From assembly GCA_024760905.1 (NCBI GenBank), contig CM045745.1, positions 6,690,282-6,754,281 on the forward strand: 64,000 nucleotides of DNA, in the 5' to 3' direction. The notes below the pieces were generated by a model that saw only the letters and a list, made by a program, of their open reading frames with translations, was not told the origin of the DNA and did not search any database. Source of the DNA: Plotosus lineatus (taxonomy: Eukaryota > Chordata > Actinopteri > Siluriformes > Plotosidae). Positions 60,961 to 64,000 of the stretch are shown piece after piece. Position numbers and translations under genes: made by a program. The stretch's first letter is position 1. Each line of letters starts with the position of its first letter.

Positions 60961-61469
60961 TAAGAGCCTTTAATTTAACTGCACTGGACAACCTGGCCCA
61001 ATGGGTTCACGCAGCTAGTAATTCACAGGACCAAATTACCTTTTAATGACGGAATTCTATAAGAACAGCATCCTGTAGTTCTGTCTGGAGGTCAGGCCAA
61101 TAGCAGGCCAGCTTGAAGTCATCTTCATAGATTACTGAATTGCATCCGAAAGGAAACATTTTACAGAGTATTGCCTGTGTCGATGTTATGCAGTACAATG
61201 TTTTGCCATGTTTTGCCAACTCAGCTTTCTGTCCGCATTTGGTTTAGGAACACAAAAGAATTTTTTTCTACAATTTCTGCAGTTCTTCACGCAGCCATCT
61301 GATTTTACACTCTGCTATTTTCTTGGCTCTACATCTTAGCACTGGCCAGTAATCTGTTATCTTGGACTATTGTCTGTAGCACAGGGTCAGTGAGCAGTCC
61401 ATTGGACAAAACTGTAGGTTTACATCAGTAGTGAAGAGCAGTGTGGCAGCATTCACATATACTTAACAT
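60961..61469. other. unassigned sequence
   Basis: Probably repeat-derived from its position between two LINE pieces, but I recognise nothing specific. Confidence 0.35.
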
Positions 61470-61724
61470 CGGGCAAGGACTGAAGTTACCTGACATAACC
61501 ACTGATGATACAGATTCACCACAGTTTGCCTTTAATGAGGCAATGAACCATTCTTAACCCAATTACAATAACGACCACTGACTCCACCAGTAAATTTACA
61601 TACAGTTTCATACACCAACCTTGTCTAACTGCCAGAGGAGGAGGCATTGCAGTTATTTATACTGATAATCTTGGCCTTAGAGTGTTTGATATTCTATACA
61701 CTAATATTGCATATGTTCCTGGAA
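61470..61724 (+). pseudogene. L2-like LINE endonuclease, N-terminal piece
   Basis: In one frame: FIHQPCLTARGGGIAVIYTD then NLGLRVFDIL, resembling the RGGGLAVIFKDDL region of L2-type endonucleases. It stops abruptly at the inserted RTE-like LINE module (61725-63055) and resumes at about 63080. Confidence 0.65.
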
Positions 61725-61914
61725 AAAAGTGAGATGACAAGGGATTGAACAAGTATCTGAGTGGCCTTCCTTGAAAGAAATGGATGAATCCTTTGGATAT
61801 TAAAGAGAAGAAATTGGGCATTAAAGGGAAGAAATCAACATGATAGCGCAAGATTAGTGATATGAGAATAAGATAGGCACTTATCTATGGTTACTCCAAG
61901 ACTATTTTAGATCT
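61725..61914 (-). mobile_element. transduced flank: copy of the L2 sequence beside the 52.65-kb LINE
   Basis: Bases 61732-61914 match 52471-52651 (gacaagggattgaacaagta; ctgagtggccttccttgaa; aagataggcacttatctat) apart from scattered substitutions and short indels. In both places this sequence lies directly downstream of the LINE 3' end, in the LINE's transcription direction. Confidence 0.85.
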
Positions 61915-63055
61915 TATTTTCCTTTCGGCTTTTCCCTGCAGGGGTCGCCACAGCGAACCATCCACCTCCATCTCACCCTATCTTCTGCATCTTCTACTCT
62001 TATTCCAACTACCGTCATGTCCTCCTTCACCACATCCATGAATTTTCTCTTTGGTCTTCTTCTAGGCCTTCTGCCTGGTAGTTCCAACCTCAGCATCCTA
62101 CTACCAATATACTCACTATCCCTCCATGTGTACATTTCCAAACCATCTCAATCTAGCCTCCCTGACTTTGTCTCCAAAACTTCTAACATGTGCTGTCCCT
62201 CTGATTTACTCATTCCTGATCCTATCCATCCTCGTTACTCCAAAAGAGAACCTCAACATTTTCATCTCTGCTACCTCCAGCTCTGCCTCCTGTCTTTTCC
62301 CCATGGCCACTGTTTCGAAACCATACAACATCGCTGGCTTCATCACCGTCTTGTACACGTTTCCTTTCATTCTTGCCGATACCCTCCTGTCACACATCAC
62401 ACCGGACACTTTTCTCCAACCATTCCAACCTGCCTGCACACACTTCTTCACCTCTTTTCCACACTCTCTATTGCTCTGGATTGTTGAGCCTAAGTACTTA
62501 AAATCCTCCACCATCCTTATCTCTGCTCTCTGTAACCTCACCGTTCCTCTTGGGTTCTTGTCGTTCACACACATGTATTCTCTTTATTCTGAGACTAACC
62601 TTCATTCCTCTCCTTTCCAGGGCATACCTCCACCTCTCTAGATTTTCCTCCACTTGTTCTCTGCTCTTACTACCGATCTCAATGTCATCTGCAAACATCA
62701 TAGTCCATGGAGATTATTGTCTAACCTTGTCTGTCAGCCTGTCCATCACCACAGCAAACAAGAAGGGGCTCAGAGTTGTCACACCTTGAACTCTTCTGTC
62801 ACACCGACAGCACACCTCACCACTGTCTTACATCTCTCATACATGTTCTGCACCATTCTAACATACTTCTCTGCCACTCCAGACTTCCTTATGCAATACC
62901 ACAGTTCCTCTCTCGGCACCCTGTCATATGCTTTCTCCAGATCCACAAAGTCACAATGCAGCTCCCTCTGGCCTTCTCTGTCCTTCTCTATTAACATCCT
63001 CACAGCAAACACTGCATCTGTGGTGCTCTTTCTTGGCATGAAACCAAAAAACACA
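61915..63055 (-). mobile_element. RTE-like LINE, 5'-truncated, with 3' flank
   Basis: Minus strand from '[20 protein letters not shown]' near 63045 to the 3' end gaaaagccgaaaggaaaata at 61915. FADD region present but reads MMFADDIEIGSKSREQVEEN. About 25 bases around 'VGLHQGSAL' are lost near 62780. Several shifts (62206-62574 and 62498-62701 overlap). Confidence 0.88.
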
Positions 63056-63079
63056 CACACGTATCTGATTCTTTTAATT

Positions 63080-64000
63080 ATTATTTACAGACCCCCAGGG
63101 CCGTACTCAGAATTCCTATGTGAATTTGCAGATTTTGTTTTAAAAATGGTTGTTGTTTTTTTTTAAATAAAGCTTTAATTATTGGTGACTTTAATATTCA
63201 TTTCAATAACCCAGAAGGCCCTTTAAGAACAGTGTCAATCCTACTAGTATATTCAGTCAGGGGGTAAATCAGAATTTAATAGGATCCACTCATAAAGCCT
63301 CTCACACTCTCAATTTAATACAGTACTAACTTTTGGATTAAATATTGAAAAAGTGGTTGCAGTTCCACAGTCAGAAATTAATTCAGATCATTATCTTATC
63401 TTGTTTACGATGCCTCTTAGTTCTAATGTATTCATTATATACATTGCCACGTTATCACATTAAGCGACACTTTTACACCAACGACTGCACAGAATTTCAT
63501 TAACAATCTTCCAGAATTATCAACTGTAATTTGATCACCATGAAATCCCACAGAACTATTTCGAGCCACCAAGTGTTTTGAGTCAAATTTATGCCATATG
63601 CTTGATAATGTAACTCCTCTTAAAAGAAAAATTAGCCTCCTGGTATAATGATGAAACATACACACATACAAACAGAACAATCGCAATTTAAAACGAAAAT
63701 GGCATCAAACTAAATTAGTTTTTCCAACTGAATGAAAGGAGAGTCTTGTTAATTACAGAAAAGCTCTTAGTGTTGCTAGAACAGAACATTTCTCAAATCT
63801 AATGGAAAATAACAAAAATAATTTGAAATACTTATTTAATATTATTGTATAATTAACTGGTAATAAGACCATGAATGAAAGAAAAGGTGTAAATAATTTA
63901 TTTATAGCCGTGACTATTTTATGTACTTTTTAATGTCATGAAATTGAAAATATCAGGCAAAAAATGATTCCCTAAATTTAAAGACAGGTACAGTATGTTA
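63080..64000 (+). pseudogene. L2-like LINE endonuclease, continued, runs off the window
   Basis: IIIYRPPGPYSEFLCEFADF, then after a shift IIGDFNIHFNNPEGPL (catalytic GDFN), followed by decayed segments ('LDNVTPLKRKI', 'ESLVNYRKALSVARTEHFSN'). This is the part of an L2-type LINE that follows the piece at 61470-61724. Many stops; not functional. It continues past the right edge. Confidence 0.8.

Overview
The window is nuclear DNA of a vertebrate, almost certainly a teleost fish. It holds three split genes with GT-AG introns whose proteins match vertebrate families. The rest is dense with repeats typical of fish genomes: Tc1/mariner, Tigger/pogo and hAT DNA transposons, tRNA-derived SINEs, an RTE/BovB-like LINE, L2/CR1-like LINEs, and long (TA)n and (CA)n arrays. 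No prokaryotic feature (operon, CRISPR, IS element, Shine-Dalgarno site) is present. The species cannot be named from the sequence.

Genes. (1) A non-muscle/smooth-muscle myosin regulatory light chain (myl12-like, + strand) has three coding exons between 6751 and 9948 (173 aa). (2) FASTKD3, a mitochondrial FAST-kinase-domain/RAP protein (+ strand), has six coding exons between 23904 and 37527 (662 aa). A candidate promoter with GC-box, CCAAT and NRF1-type sites lies near 20.0 kb. (3) CHMP5, an ESCRT-III subunit (- strand), has eight coding exons from 50464 down to 38987 (220 aa). Every exon phase closes without a stop in all three genes. FASTKD3 and CHMP5 are tail to tail, with poly(A) signals about 1.1 kb apart. 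The three genes have unrelated cell roles (actomyosin contraction, mitochondrial RNA metabolism, endosomal membrane scission), so nothing suggests they work as a unit.

Layout. 0-4.9 kb: LINE and SINE pieces, an almost complete Tc1 element (2169-3719), TA arrays and a 58-bp-arm hairpin. 4.8-10.6 kb: myl12. 10.6-19.2 kb: transposon remnants, SINEs and a nearly full-length but broken RTE-like LINE (16.08-19.16 kb). 19.2-23.9 kb: FASTKD3 5' region, SINE, LINE 3' fragment and a Tigger-like MITE. 23.9-37.8 kb: FASTKD3, whose 7.7-kb first coding intron carries a nested palindrome (about 700-bp arms around a self-inverted Tc1 composite). 37.8-50.6 kb: CHMP5, with introns full of SINEs, Tigger and Tc1 copies and a DNA transposon with an unusual ORF. 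50.6-64 kb: no host gene seen. It holds a palindrome made from SINE tails, an L2 3' end interrupted by a nearly full RTE-like LINE, and a second truncated copy of that LINE carrying the same 3' flank inside another L2-like element.

The most notable items are structural: the nested palindrome in the FASTKD3 intron, a probable LINE 3' transduction (52.5 to 61.7 kb), a SINE superfamily with one tRNA-like head and three alternative tails (one matching the local LINE 3' end), two loop-poor palindromes, and a transposon encoding a conserved-looking domain I cannot name with certainty. Family names for repeats come from memory of motifs and ends, not from a database search.
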